In this document: positions 37,795 through 49,221 of the stretch, piece after piece
How positions within the stretch are numbered: the first letter of the stretch is position 1
Layout of the letters: every line of letters starts with the position of its first letter
Assembly (NCBI GenBank): GCA_963277665.1
Contig: OY728121.1
Location: 961,532,097-961,596,096 of the forward strand
Direction of reading: 5' to 3'
Origin: Viscum album
Taxonomy: Eukaryota > Streptophyta > Magnoliopsida > Santalales > Viscaceae
Length of the DNA stretch: 64,000 nt
Notes under the pieces: generated by a model
The model's input: only the letters and a program-made list of their open reading frames with translations
Database searches by the model: none
What the model was told of the DNA's origin: nothing
Position numbers and translations under genes: made by a program

Positions 37795-39507
37795 CTCTAT
37801 GGTAATGTGTCAGAGAAGGCTATATGGCCAAACTAAATAGTGGCTGATACTTTGTCCAACTATCCTTACCTCATCTATAGGTAATGGTACTCTAGTTGAT
37901 ATATCTATAATATCCTGTATAGTGAACCTAAGCTACTAGACCTCTAATAGTTGATGAATAATAGTATCTCTAATATAATATATCATCCCATATGCAACTA
38001 CAAGATAGTGAGTATCAAAAAAATAAAACATACAATAACTAGAACTTTTTGGAGGAGGGGTGTAGGAGTAAGATAAAAGGGGGGGTTTTAGGCATGGTGG
38101 GGGAGTGGGAGCTACTGGAAGAGGTGGAGAGTGGGAGATACAGTCTGAAATTATCTTCACATGTCTACAAACATAGACTATACCAACGCTCTAATATTTT
38201 CCGCTATTGTCACAATAATATTTTGAACTTCATCCTCCAAATATTCTTTTTTTATCAAATGCATCCACAGAAGAAGTTGAAGAATGTGGTAACACTTTTC
38301 TCACCGATACACCCACTAGGTATCCTCGTACACGACCTGGGTGTTCAGGATTTCCCAATGCTATAGATAAAATATATTTCCTCCCATCACCTTTAAATAC
38401 CCCATGTGTTCTCTTCTCCTCAAGAAAATCCTGTATGAATTATTTGGAAAAATATTTAATGATTCAAAGTATATAAAGAATTGAATTAACTTAAATAAAT
38501 AAAATAAAAATATTTTAATCATCTCATCTACGACCCTCGATTCTTTCATAAGATATTTTCCATTTTTTCTCATCCAATCCATCTTCAATTTTTCATGTCT
38601 AGACGAAGGGGATGGAGGGGAATTCTCTCCAGAGCTGTAAGACTAGTCTCTATGTTTCTGTAATTTTTCATCCATAATTTTTTCTTCCAATAAAGTATAT
38701 CCTCCCCAAGAAAACTATGATGGTATATGTTTCTATATTGCATCTCCTAATGATATCTCCTATATTACTATAAATTAAGAATAAGAAGTCATTAATAAGT
38801 CATTAATAAGTTCATTAATATAAGAAAACTTCTAAAATTTTATATTGAACATACCAAAAAATGCGTCTTGTCTTCTACTTTTGAAAAAATCGTTTCCATG
38901 TGTCTCCATATATAAAAGGATATATATGACATGGATATTTACATTTCATATTCCCAAAAAATTAAATTATATGTGAGGGTTGATTTGAAATCCCTCCATC
39001 TCCGAGCATCACTTAATAAAAAATTTCTCCTGACTCCTCCAGTACCAGGTATATTAAATTTCCTCTGATAAAGAAGTGGGAAAACATATTTTACTATAAA
39101 AAATACATGATTAGTCCAATAATATCAATATATCTGACCAAAATAGTCTCCCACAACTGATCTATTGTTGTTTTTTCAACACTTCTCCAATTATTAATCA
39201 AAATTATGACTTTGATTTTACACTAAGTTGATACAAAACCATAGAATTTTTTTGTATTAGGACCCATTCGAATATCATTTTCATCAAATTATACCACTAT
39301 TCTCTAGTCCTAGCTATGAGTATGTGATTATTTTGGTCAACGTGTTCGGCCATATTTACCAACCCTCAAACTCTTCTTTGTTGTTTAGGGAGTATATGAA
39401 GAATATTGGGTAACATCAAGAAGATCATGTGGATATTCCTCCCTAGAGGTATGATCGTGAATCTCATCTCCAGAAGTATATGTTTGATCAACTGTATGAT
39501 CAATCAT
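37795..39507 (-). pseudogene. Second CACTA gene (Transposase_24-like) remnant
   Basis: Starting at the ATG complement 39505-39507, the minus strand reads MIDHTVDQTYTSGDEIHDHT. It then passes VVxFDENDIRMGPNTKKFYG and VIILINNWRSVEKTTIDQLW (the FNE-GQPIGPN...W-DVP-E-K-K-LW pattern of this family), and KSRRQDAFFG. A later segment has WMRKNGKYLMKESRVVDEM, the WV--R-KKG-YV-EE---V-E pattern. A Pro-rich stretch follows (38.0-38.16 kb), then VPLPIDEVRIVGQSISHYLV with WPYSLL, the LPIP--E--TV-QA-GS-VAWP pattern near the C-terminus. Stops and frameshifts break it throughout. In En/Spm the second protein binds subterminal repeats. The plus-strand 105-codon open frame at 38049-38366 is antisense to it. Confidence 0.75.
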
Positions 39508-40039
39508 TTTTCCTTAAAATCAAAGGAACAAACATTTAGTAAAAAAATGGAAAAATTCACATATTAAAATTCTAATGTAAAAAATGAAAAATTATGAAAC
39601 ACAAAAGATAACTTAACACATGATTATTCATATTTTTATAGTTAACTAAAATGCTAAAAATAGTAATGATATATGAAATTTCATGTAAATAAATGAAAAA
39701 AAAATCCAAAATTGGTGTAGGAATATAAAAAATAGTCCAACCAAATAAATAATTTTTTACATAAAAAGAATATTTTTTAACATAATAGAATTAAAATAAT
39801 TTTCATTCAACAAAATCAATAAATAAATAAGTTACCTAATGGTAAACATAATAAACTAAACTAAAATAAATAAAATAAACATAAATTTCTATTTATTAGT
39901 TTTAATACATTTTTTAATAAAGAAAAACAATTACAATATCTAATATTTTATGAAATTATTAAAAGTAAATGAGAAATAAACATATGTTACTTGTAATATT
40001 AGGAATGTACTAATGTATTTTTTTCCCCAAATTCCTTTG
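39508..40039 (-). other. Intergenic spacer between the two CACTA genes
   Basis: A-rich on the plus strand, without motifs. Probably the 3' region of the transposase gene and the promoter of the second gene. Confidence 0.4.
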
Positions 40040-43000
40040 TTATGATATTCCTTATGGAACAAACCATGTCTACTACATCCTCATTATTATTCTCTTTTAT
40101 TATTTCCATAAAAGTAAGGATCTCACATAAATTAGTATTTTCATTAAGTTGATCATCACCAACAAATTTTTCCACTTATAAAACAATAAAAAACTACATA
40201 TCAGATAGATCAAGAACATAGAAAATTTATTTTTCATGTGTTTCCATTATAAAGGAATAATATGTGTCTTCAAATCTATTCAGATTAACTAGTGTCATTC
40301 CAAATCCATCATGTTTGACACTATTTTTACCAATATACAATTTTCAGTTAAATACTAGAAGTTTAATTTTATTGAAATAAACCTCTCATATTCCTTCAAT
40401 GATTCCATAATATGTACTTGATATAAAAATTGGGTTTTTTTCTTTAGAACTCAAAAAATTCATTTCTTATGCGAACACCAATACACCCCTATTCTAAACT
40501 ACACTTCTATTCTTATTAGAATTTGTATAAAATATATATCCATTTATGTCATACCTGGACCATGTTATCGCATTTAAACTTGGACAACCTACTAACTAAA
40601 CAAATGTATCTGATGTATCTGATCTACTAATCTCAGTCTTTTTATACCATGGTAAAAATGTTTTGTTATGATCATTCAAATTAGACATTTCTTTTTTCTT
40701 TGGATGAAATTGTTTAAAATAATTAATATGCAATGTTATATATGTTTGAGCATCATCTATGTTGTTCAAGATGTATAAATATTCCTTATTTGTCGGTTTA
40801 CTTAACAATGATTTGACTTTCAAAGCATGAACCCCCTTTCCCCCATTATTAACTCCTTTATGGAAAGATGAGGTAGACCAATCTGCACTTTCATAGACAA
40901 GTAGCTGATAAAAAACTCTACAACATCCTCAGAAATATAATTTTCAATAATGGAGCCTTCAAGTCGATATGGATTCTTAACATACCCCTTCAATATTAAC
41001 ATATATCTTTTAAAAGGAAAAATTCAACATAGATATACTGGCCCACAAAGATTTATTTCTCGAACCAGATGAAACATTAAATGCAGAATTATATCAAAAA
41101 AATATGGAAGAAAATAAATTTCCAATTTAAAAATTATAGAACTTTATTAATTTTACAAAATGTATAAAGAATATAGATCAATCACCTTATTATAAATTGA
41201 ATTGGAAAAAATAACACACCTTCATGATAGTATTTCTGACATGGATGGAAAATATTCCACACAATAAAACTAGTAGAATTTGTCGCATCATGATGCGAAA
41301 ATCATGGGATTTCAAACGTGTCAACTTTAAATCCTTCAAAGAGACAAAAAAATTTACATTTTAAGAATAACCCTGTAGCACTTTGATATTATTAAGACAC
41401 TCAAAAAATCTAATTTTCTCCCTCTTGGATAATGTATGACAAGCTGGGGGAAGAAATCTTCATCTTCCATCAAGAGTGGGAGATAACTCCAAACATATTC
41501 CCATTAATAGTGAGTTTAATCTTGAATTCAACCCATCTTTAGTCTTTCCTTTAATATCTAAAAATGTTCCAATCAAACTGTCACAGATATTCTTCTCCAC
41601 GTGCATGACATCAATGTTATGTTTCACTTCATGATATCTCCAATAGGGTATCTCAAAAAATATTAACAATTTCTTCAAAATATGTCTTTTATTACTAGAT
41701 TTATGTGTTGTTCCCAATGTCACATAAAGGTTTTTCATCCTCTCAAAATACTCATTTGTGGATAAAGGTTTTGGATAAATATCAAATTCTTGTTATCCAT
41801 TTAATTCCTTTTCTAATATTCTATAATATTTATCCATAGGAAAAAAATTTCGATGAACATGTATACTGTTTTCATCACATTATGAAATTGACAATATGAA
41901 GTCTGTCATTTGAAAATTGGACATGCTTTATTCACCTTAACATGGTATCTCAATAAATTTTCATATACTGCAAAGTCATTTACAATTAACATAATCACTG
42001 CATGTAGTTGAAAATATTCCATTTTATAAGATTTATATACTCTAATAGCATCCTCCAATAAGAGTATAAAATCATCAATTAATGGTGATAAGAAAACACC
42101 ATTATAATTTTTGGGTTTCTTTGCTCCATAGATCATTAAACTCAACATGACATATTTTCAATTCATAAAAAATTCAAGATATAGGTTGTAAATTTACAAT
42201 AAAACATGCCATGAAATATGTTTGCTACTGAGGCTTTGATATGGATTCATTTCATCCATGAATAACCCAAGTCTAATATTTCTAACTTCGTTTATAAATA
42301 TAGGATATTGCTCATCAATTTTCTTCCACTTTGTAAAATTATCTAGATAATGTAGTTTTTCATCACATATCCACTCATCATGGTGCCATATTAACCTTTT
42401 TTCACCATGTGATTTAGTAAATGAACATTTAAAATGAGGAATTATATGAATATAAGAAAATACCTCGGTAGGAAACTCTATAATGTCTACATCATCCTGT
42501 TATTTTTCTTTCAACTTATACCGTGATGTCCCACATTTAGGACACTCCGGAAAAAATTCATATTCCTTCTTTTATATCACATAGTCATTTGGATAGGAAT
42601 GTATTTTATTATATTCCAATCCCATCAGGCATAATATTTTCTTGGACTTATAATATGAATCTGGAAGATTTTTGTCTTTAGGAAGAATTTATTTCAACAG
42701 TTGTAACACCTCTATAAAACTCTTGTCACTTCATCCATGTTTTTTCTATAGGATAATAAATCTTAACACCAATGATAAAACCATCAAATTTTCACAACTA
42801 GGATACAATGGTTTTCTAGTATCACCATATAGATGCTCAATTATCGGTTCTTTATCAGTTTGTTATGCTTCAATATTATGAATCATTTTTTTAATTTCAT
42901 CAGAGTTACTATCTTGTAAAGCATCTTTTTTAGTAGATCATAAATTCTGACCAGTTTCACCCAACCAAATAAAATGGAAACAACTCTGATTAAAACCATA

Positions 43001-43180
43001 AAAAATTAAATTATATTTGATCTCTATACCTTTAAAATTATTCATACTTAAAAATTTATGTCATGGACAGAAAAAAATGACATTGTTTGGAACATTTCAT
43101 TTAGAAAATTCCAAAAAATCATCAACACATTCCTCATATTCATCACTCATTCAATGTGTCTTAATCCAACTTTGACTCAT
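40040..43180 (-). pseudogene. TNP2-type CACTA transposase remnant
   Basis: The minus strand starts MSQSWIKTH at 43180 and follows the family order. The N-terminal transposon-associated domain has SDEYEECVDDFLEFS. Then come LPDSYYKSKKILCLMGLEYN and FPECPKCGTSRYK (42.5 kb); the TNP2 core with MLSLMIYGAKKPKNYNGVFL, EYFQLHAVIMLIVNDF (42.0 kb) and IPYWRYHEVKHNIDVMHVEK followed by NICDSLIGTFLDIKGKTKD (41.5-41.7 kb); the DUF4218 region with LKGYVKNPYRLEGSIIENYI (40.9 kb); and the DUF4216-like C-terminus AITWSRYDINGYIFYTNS and SSTYYGIIEGI (40.3-40.6 kb). The whole family architecture is present, but numerous stops and frameshifts occur, so it makes no protein. Open frames of 60-92 codons here are fragments of it. 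Confidence 0.85.
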
Positions 43181-44589
43181 TACCTATAACAAATATGAAA
43201 ATTATATATCTTTTTAAGATAATACAATTTTATATTTATATAAAATATGTTATAATTTGAATGTAACACAATTTTGAAATATAAAACGAATATATACATA
43301 TTTGAAAAATACATTCATGGAAATAATTTTAAAATATATATATAGTTAGATAATAAAATTTTATATTTATATTAAATATTCTATAATTTAAAAGTAACAC
43401 AATTTTGAAATATAATAAAACAAATATATGTGTATTTGAAAATTATAATGATATTGTTTTCGAGTAATAAGATATAAAACCACTATGTAAAAATAAAGCA
43501 TTATCCACTAGTGTGATGTAATATTAACCCATCACAACATGAGTTTTGTTACTTAATTTTTTGTCCTAATTATCTAAAATATTAACCTTACATGTCTTAG
43601 AATTGTATTAAATTGAAATATTTTCTTTGATTCATGTAATTTTTATGGTCATATTTATGGGTTTAAACATTTTTATTGAGTTTGTCGTGGAAAATTGTAT
43701 TGTGTATGGTCAAAAATGATTTTAGTGGTAAGTTGATATTTTTTGGTTCTGATCCACTTTTTGAAATGGATTTATATTAGACTCAAAGTACATTCCATGA
43801 GAGGAACTTATATTGCCTTGTTAAGGGGTTGAAAATATACTATTCAAGGTATGTTGAGAGGATTTTTTGGGGGATACTTAGCTAATAATAAATAGTTAAC
43901 CGATGCAGTACTAAATAAATAAGAAACCATGAATCAACATACTATGTTATCATACTGGAAGTAATCATAAAATATTTACAACATACAACCTGACCATATA
44001 TGAAAATAATTAAACAAAAAAATGGCCAAGCTCCTATAGAAAGACTGAGTACATATTCATAACCAAAAACATGGACAATTATAACTTCTTTTTTTTATAA
44101 GCTAGAATAACTGAAAATTTAATGTGTTATATAAATTGAAAAAGAAGATATGGTATATAACCAATGTCTCCAAGACCAGGGATATCCATATGGGGATTTT
44201 ATATTTAAATAAGACAGCATCAAACCAAAGTAACATGGATCTTTATGCCAAACGATTTCTCTTCAAGGATAAGAAAAACCATCTCTCATAACAATAACAT
44301 TAGGAAATTAAACAATATATTACAATATATTAATAACCCACAAAAATGTAAATGTAGGGAATCCACAAAAAATAACAACCCAAATCAAGGCTTGTGAGGT
44401 TTACTAGAGTATTGTGAGTCAATCAAATAGATGTGACGATAAACAATATGATGAACGATGCTGAAAAAACAAGGTTGTATTACACAGGTTCGAAGAATCA
44501 TTTATAGGGTTTCCATGTAAGAGAGATAAGTCATTGTCACCTGATAAAAAAATACCACAATTTCCTAATACGGGGCTTCATAAAATTTT
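43181..44589 (-). other. 5' region of the CACTA transposase gene
   Basis: AT-rich, no coding signal. It would hold the element promoter for minus-strand transcription. Two related segments occur around 43230 and 43360 (TACAATTTTATATTTATAT and TAAAATTTTATATTTATAT), each followed by AACACAATTTTGAAATATAA. Confidence 0.45.
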
Positions 44590-44985
44590 TAAATGATTTA
44601 TCACATCATTTATTTAGTAACTGATGTGATAAAGTTTTTTTTATTACATTTATTACGTCAGTAATAAACTAACTGACATGATAAACCCATTGTTTTACAT
44701 TTTTTATATAATAATAGACATGATAAGACAATGAAATTTGCTTTATAAAAATGGTTATGTAATAACCAATGTAAAAAATTGGATTTATCGCATCGGTTAT
44801 TTTATAACCGAATTGATAATGTGATATAGTTGATTTATCACGTCAGTTATAATAAAAGTTAATTGATAAATCAACATAATGCATTTTTTACGCTGGTTAT
44901 AATATAACCGACCTGATAAATCTATTTTTACATCTTTTCACATCTGTTATTTATAACTGATGTAAAAAATGTTGATGTGGTAAAT
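44590..44985. repeat. Right subterminal palindrome array
   Basis: Repeated palindromes separated by GATAAA-rich linkers: ATCGGTTATTTTATAACCGA (44788), CTGGTTATAATATAACCGAC (44892), ATCTGTTATTTATAACTGAT (44942), and looser ones near 44620, 44680 and 44840. The spacing is about 50-60 bp. They correspond to the left array. Confidence 0.75.
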
Positions 44986-45001
44986 ACTTTTTGTACCAGT
45001 G
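44986..45001 (-). repeat. Right terminal inverted repeat of the CACTA element
   Basis: Plus strand ACTTTTTGTACCAGTG; reversed it begins CACTGGTACAAAAAGT. Confidence 0.8.
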
Positions 45002-45489
45002 ACTTAGTTTATAATACAAAAATTATAATTGAATCAAGGAAAATTATCCCTGAGAACATAAAAAAAGCATTATACATATATTTATAGCATAAACATAAGA
45101 TTTTAACATTGTGAACATGTATAAATAGAAAGAGGTTCACTCATTAAATTAACCACAAGAAATCATGCCTTCACATAAACTTATGGGCATCTAACTAGAT
45201 CCATGCATAACCTTATAGACTTGAAATCCATATCCACACAAAAAATTTTGAACATTTAATCAGGTTTAGGGATAACATTGTGAACATGTCATCAGGTTTA
45301 AATATAACATTTTTAACATGTAATCAGGTTCAGGCATATCATATTTAATCATGATTCATCTTTCTTTACTCAATGAATCGTAGGTATATATAGGTCCAAA
45401 CCATTATATAATATATAAATCTGTGTTCCACAAGATCATAAAATATTCATCATATCATAACCCATGAAAAGGGTTCTGGTTCTATAAAT
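45002..45489 (-). mobile_element. Probable left part of LTR I, left of element F
   Basis: No genes. On the minus strand GGGTTATGATATGATG and TTTATGATCTTGTGGAACAC resemble the late part of the E1 LTR (TTATATGATCTATGTGCTAC), so this seems to be U5-side sequence of the minus-strand LTR that resumes after element F. Support is weaker than for 62.4-64 kb. Confidence 0.35.
45250..45340 (+). repeat. Short tandem repeat, ~37-bp units
   Basis: Three imperfect units of the form GAACATGT(C/A)ATCAGGTT followed by TA-rich sequence and ATAACAT, starting near 45250, 45282 and 45314. Confidence 0.6.
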
Positions 45490-45494
45490 ATTTC
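45490..45494. repeat. Target site duplication, left (ATTTC)
   Basis: ATTTC immediately before the LTR1 start TGTAACACCC; identical to 61842-61846 after the third LTR. A 5-bp duplication is standard for Ty3/gypsy integrase. Confidence 0.9.
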
Positions 45495-46851
45495 TGTAAC
45501 ACCCTGAGCTTCCACGATACACTTCTCATTCAATAATGCAATAGCTTGCATTGTACGCAATTTCGAGTTCTAAAACACTGCGACTAATCAAAGTAGCCGT
45601 TATGAATAGTAATAACCACTTTTTAAAATTATAGAAATTTTATATTTCAAAATGGACTTCATTTTTGGATTCGGAATATCTAAATTAGCCTATGTTGAAT
45701 TTTTGGTATTTTTCTGAGAACTTCTAATTTTTTATGAATAGTGAAAAATACTTAGAAACAACTTTTTTAATAAAAATAATTTATAGTGATAAATTATACT
45801 ATTTAGTGGTTTTAAAGTATAATTAGAATATATTTTTACCATTCTATCCAATGGTGGTCATTAGAATTAATTTAACATTGAAATTGGACATAAACAATTG
45901 CCAATCTTTTGATATAAATTGTTTCTTAAAAACACGCTATTTGTTGTGACAGCGGGAATTAATTATAAAATTAATTAATGCAACTTATATGTTTGTAATT
46001 TTTTAAAATAGACACCATTTTTGAATTTGGAATATCAATTATATCTTAGGGTGAAATTTTGGCATTGTTCTGAAAAACTTCAATTTTTGATGAATAGTGA
46101 AACCACTAAGTGGTTGTTAAAAAACTGATTTTTCGTTTAAATGAAATATTACCACTTCTGTGTTTTGATTTTCAAAAATCCGACATACATGGTTGTCATT
46201 AAGAAGTAAAATGTGGTTCAATGAGATTAAAATAATTTTTGGTGAATAGTAACTTTTATGTTCTTAATCGCGATTAGAGGTAATTAATATAGTTTAAGGT
46301 AAAAATAATGTTTTAATAATATGATATGAGCTTGAAACATGTCCTACCCTCATTGGATGTTCCATGGCTGACCAAGAAAATCCATGGGTCAACTTGGGGA
46401 CCCCATGGAGCCACTTTAGTAGGAAAATGACATAAATACCTTTTATTTAATGTTAAAGTAAAAAATGACACAAACATGAAATGTTTTACTAAAACAATTT
46501 TTACATGGGGTTATACAAGTCATATTTTTGACTATAAATAGTCATTGGAAATATAAAAAGATTTCCTACATCATAGTATTTTTTTTATAATTTTTAGACA
46601 TTAAATAAATTAAATTATTTATGACATCATGATGATGCAGCGATGACCTCATTATTTAACGGTTTAAATAAAATGGAAAGATAATGTAATATCTAAGGAT
46701 TACACTTGTCAAAAACCTATTGGATGAGTATATTTCGAACCCTTATCACCTTAGCCTCGAATTATATAAGTGTGGGACCTTTATAATCCGAAAATAATTG
46801 TATAATAAAGTAACATTTTATTACTTTCCAAAAGTGCACCGCCTCTCCACT

Positions 46852-46860
46852 TATAAAAGG
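46852..46860 (+). promoter_or_regulatory. Core promoter of LTR1
   Basis: TATAAAAGG within CTCCACTTATAAAAGGCCCC, followed by a C/T-rich leader (CCACCTCTACCACCTCATTC). Transcription probably starts about 30 bases downstream, defining the U3/R border. Confidence 0.7.
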
Positions 46861-47204
46861 CCCCCACCTCTACCACCTCATTCACACTTTCAAAGCTTTT
46901 TGTATCGGCCAACCTCTGCCCAAATACTCTCCAAACTTCCCCCTATTACTCCTAGAAGCCCCACTTTGGGCATAACTCTTCCCAAGGAAGCCTTTGGCTC
47001 AAATCAAAAAGAGTTACCCGATTTTGAGGTAATGTCTTCTCTAATGTTGTTTTGTTTAATTTTTCTTATCCAACCCCCTAAACTCTTTTTATTCATTTCT
47101 TTTGTAACAAAAACAGTATCATAAATATACTAGGATGTTGTTATAAGAAGTATTCGAGCTACAATTACACACACCTACATCTAATGGTTAAAGAACATAC
47201 GGTT

Positions 47205-47612
47205 TCTGTGGATGGAGAATTTCTGCCTCACGAAACGATGATTGCTCAACACTAATAAAACACCTTCTAAGGTGGCCATTAATATGTCACTATATTTATA
47301 AATGATATATAATATTTTTATGTTTTACTTAAGGTTCTGTATTTTTCATTTATTTCATACCTTTATTATTTCCATTATGGATAAACATGATATTTTCATT
47401 TTAGGAAGTGCGGACTACCGCCCCCTCAAAGTGATTTGAATCGTTAATACTATATGTGGGATGTATAAAGGATGGAGTAAATGATATTATATATGATGTT
47501 ATACTGGAATTATAATATACCTTTATATCATTATGATTTCATTAAATACGAAATAGAAATGAAAGTAGCATTCATGCGTACGTACGGCTTACCGTCTCCA
47601 TGAACGGTGCAT
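47205..47612 (+). repeat. Three modules of LTR1
   Basis: Cores: TTTCTGCCTCACGAAACGAT (47220), GCGGACTACCGCCCCCTCAA (47410) and GCGTACGTACGGCTTACCGT (47576) with CTCCATGAAC. The third lies inside an inverted repeat (TTCATG...CATGAA) and contains the self-complementary CGTACG. LTR2 and LTR3 carry the same at offsets of 6320 and about 12640. Confidence 0.75.
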
Positions 47613-47939
47613 TTCATTTCTTACCTCTAAATGTTACGTAATATTATGAATGAATGTATATACTGGATATATATGATATATATGACATCTAAATCATGAA
47701 TATAATTATAGAGATAATGGATATTCTACCACATAAACAACTTGTAATTATAAGAAGTTTATTGATGACTCAAGTACCAAAAATCGACAAAACGATCGTT
47801 ATTAACTTAAATAATTACATAATGTTAATAACATTGTAATAAGTGATATAAAAAGGATAATGAAATTGAAAATGGTAGATATTAACTATAGTTTATTATT
47901 TAGGAGGTTAAAGAATGGTCGAATCAAGTCGGACACAAG

Positions 47940-48964
47940 GTAAGGGAATTTCTTAACCCAATTTCCATTCTTTGGGTTAATATACTACTTTCAAATTATG
48001 TCATGATATTATTATGTCCTATTTTGTATTTTTAATTTCTTTATGTGTACCTATAGTGAATACACATAATAGATCTATTTTCTTTTAAAAATGATCTTTT
48101 TAAGGACTTCATCTCAATCTCCTTTCATTGAGGTATATTTGGTTTTATACACAACTTTCTTTTATACGGTGTATAAACACCTTTGACTTTTACATTTATT
48201 CAAAAGGAATCTTTTTTTATAAAAAGCGTTTTGCTAAACAAAAAAAAGGGAATGTTTTTCTTTCCGTACATATGCGGCGACAACGACTTCTCCGCCGCCG
48301 TGACCATTATTTGAGTTTTGGCTTCCTCTACAATCCATCACTTTTTTTAATGAAAAATAAATACAAAGTTGTAACTTTCTTTTATTTTGGTATTGAAAAT
48401 GGTTTTGAAAGTCTTTTTATTATATAAATGTGTTGTATTTATATCTTGAGATTGAAATGTGGAAATTTTATGTTTCCTTTATGCATACTTTATGTGATAT
48501 GATTTTGTTATGGTTTATGATATGTTTAAACCTATTCATATGAGGAATGAATTGGACTAAATAAGTGACGGGTGGAGCCCGCTATAGCTCCTCAATGCAT
48601 CTGCAGGTCTCATGAGACAAACTAGTGTCTTGGCATGAGGCCTTGACAAAATCTTATTTTTGGTCTTGGCACGAGGCCTTGGCTACGTGGTTATGATAGT
48701 CTGGAATTATGCATTCCATCATTATGAAAGTGGTTATTGATATTGCATGTGATTATTCGACCAGTAGAATATCCATGTGAAGAAGTAAATGGCATTATCT
48801 CATTTTACTTTTGCCATATTATGTTGATGTTCATGTTTAAAAAGGCTTTTGTTTTAGTTATAAATTGCCTTAAATGTTTATGTTTATTTATGAAAGCTTC
48901 CGCAAAATTGTTATCCTTACTGAGCATCTGAGCTCACCCCTTTCAATGTTTTAATATTTTCCAG
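47940..48964 (+). other. Candidate leader intron in LTR1
   Basis: GGACACAAG|GTAAGGG at 47931-47946 fits the plant 5' splice consensus, and TTTCAATGTTTTAATATTTT then CCAG|GATG at 48965 fits a 3' splice site with pyrimidine-rich tract. Removing it would shorten the transcript leader by 1025 bases before the PBS and gag. Splicing is inferred, not shown. Confidence 0.4.
48627..48681 (+). repeat. 19-bp direct repeat pair in LTR1
   Basis: GTCTTGGCATGAGGCCTTG at 48627-48645 and GTCTTGGCACGAGGCCTTG at 48663-48681, period 36. Each contains the near-palindrome GGCACGAGGCC. Conserved in LTR2 and LTR3. Confidence 0.75.
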
Positions 48965-49206
48965 GATGTGAAGAAGTATTTTATGAATGACCTGCAGGGA
49001 TAGTCATAAGAGGATATGAGTGTGGTCTATGGAGACTTTGTTATTTTAGTTTTTCACTTTATGATGTAATGTAACATTTATGAATGTATCTAGTGTTTCC
49101 AAGGCTACTAAACTAATCGGTCTTTCGAGACTTGATCTTTTGTGATAATGCCAATGTTACGAAGTAATGTACCGACTCTGGGTAGCTGGGGTCGGGGCGT
49201 TACAGT

Positions 49207-49221
49207 TGGTATCAGAGGCAG
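49207..49221 (+). promoter_or_regulatory. Primer-binding site, copy 1
   Basis: TGGTATCAGAGGCAG two bases after LTR1. It matches the complement of the plant initiator tRNA-Met 3' end (TGGTATCAGAGCCAG) at 14 of 15 positions. Confidence 0.9.

Larger units (their letters stand above)
35885..45001 (-). mobile_element. CACTA (En/Spm) DNA transposon, 9.1 kb, decayed
   Basis: The left end reads CACTAGTCAAAAAGT and the right end, reversed, CACTGGTACAAAAAGT: matched inverted termini starting CACT, as the superfamily requires. Both ends are followed by arrays of short palindromic repeats. Inside lie two minus-strand genes in the usual CACTA order: the TNP2-type transposase (40.04-43.18 kb), and downstream a second protein of the Transposase_24 type (37.8-39.5 kb). 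Expected 3-bp target duplications are not evident (GTA left, ACT right), so the flanks have mutated or one end was misjudged. Both genes carry many stops, so the copy cannot supply transposase. Confidence 0.85.
45495..49204 (+). repeat. LTR1 of element F (3710 bp)
   Basis: Starts TGTAACACCCTGAG and ends GGGGCGTTACA. U3 is about 1.36 kb, followed by the TATAAAAGG promoter, three modules, and the donor-like and acceptor-like sites. In its first ~1.25 kb and last ~1.25 kb it differs from LTR2 and LTR3 at some 2-3% of sites, but in the middle ~1.45 kb it is nearly identical to LTR2. Open frames of 108, 99 and 64 codons inside lie in leader or U5 sequence and have no protein-family match I recognise; they are not called as genes. 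Confidence 0.9.

Noticed and set aside
38049..38366. 105-codon plus-strand frame in the CACTA element
   Set aside because: Antisense to the second transposon gene, whose minus-strand motifs are clear.
46798..47124. 108-codon open frame repeated in LTR1, LTR2 (53118-53444) and LTR3 (59437-59772)
   Set aside because: It straddles the TATA box and transcript leader; its repetition only reflects LTR duplication and no domain is visible.
48128..48427. 99-codon open frame in LTR1
   Set aside because: In LTR2 and LTR3 it is cut to 61 codons by small changes; it lies inside the proposed intron and has no motif.
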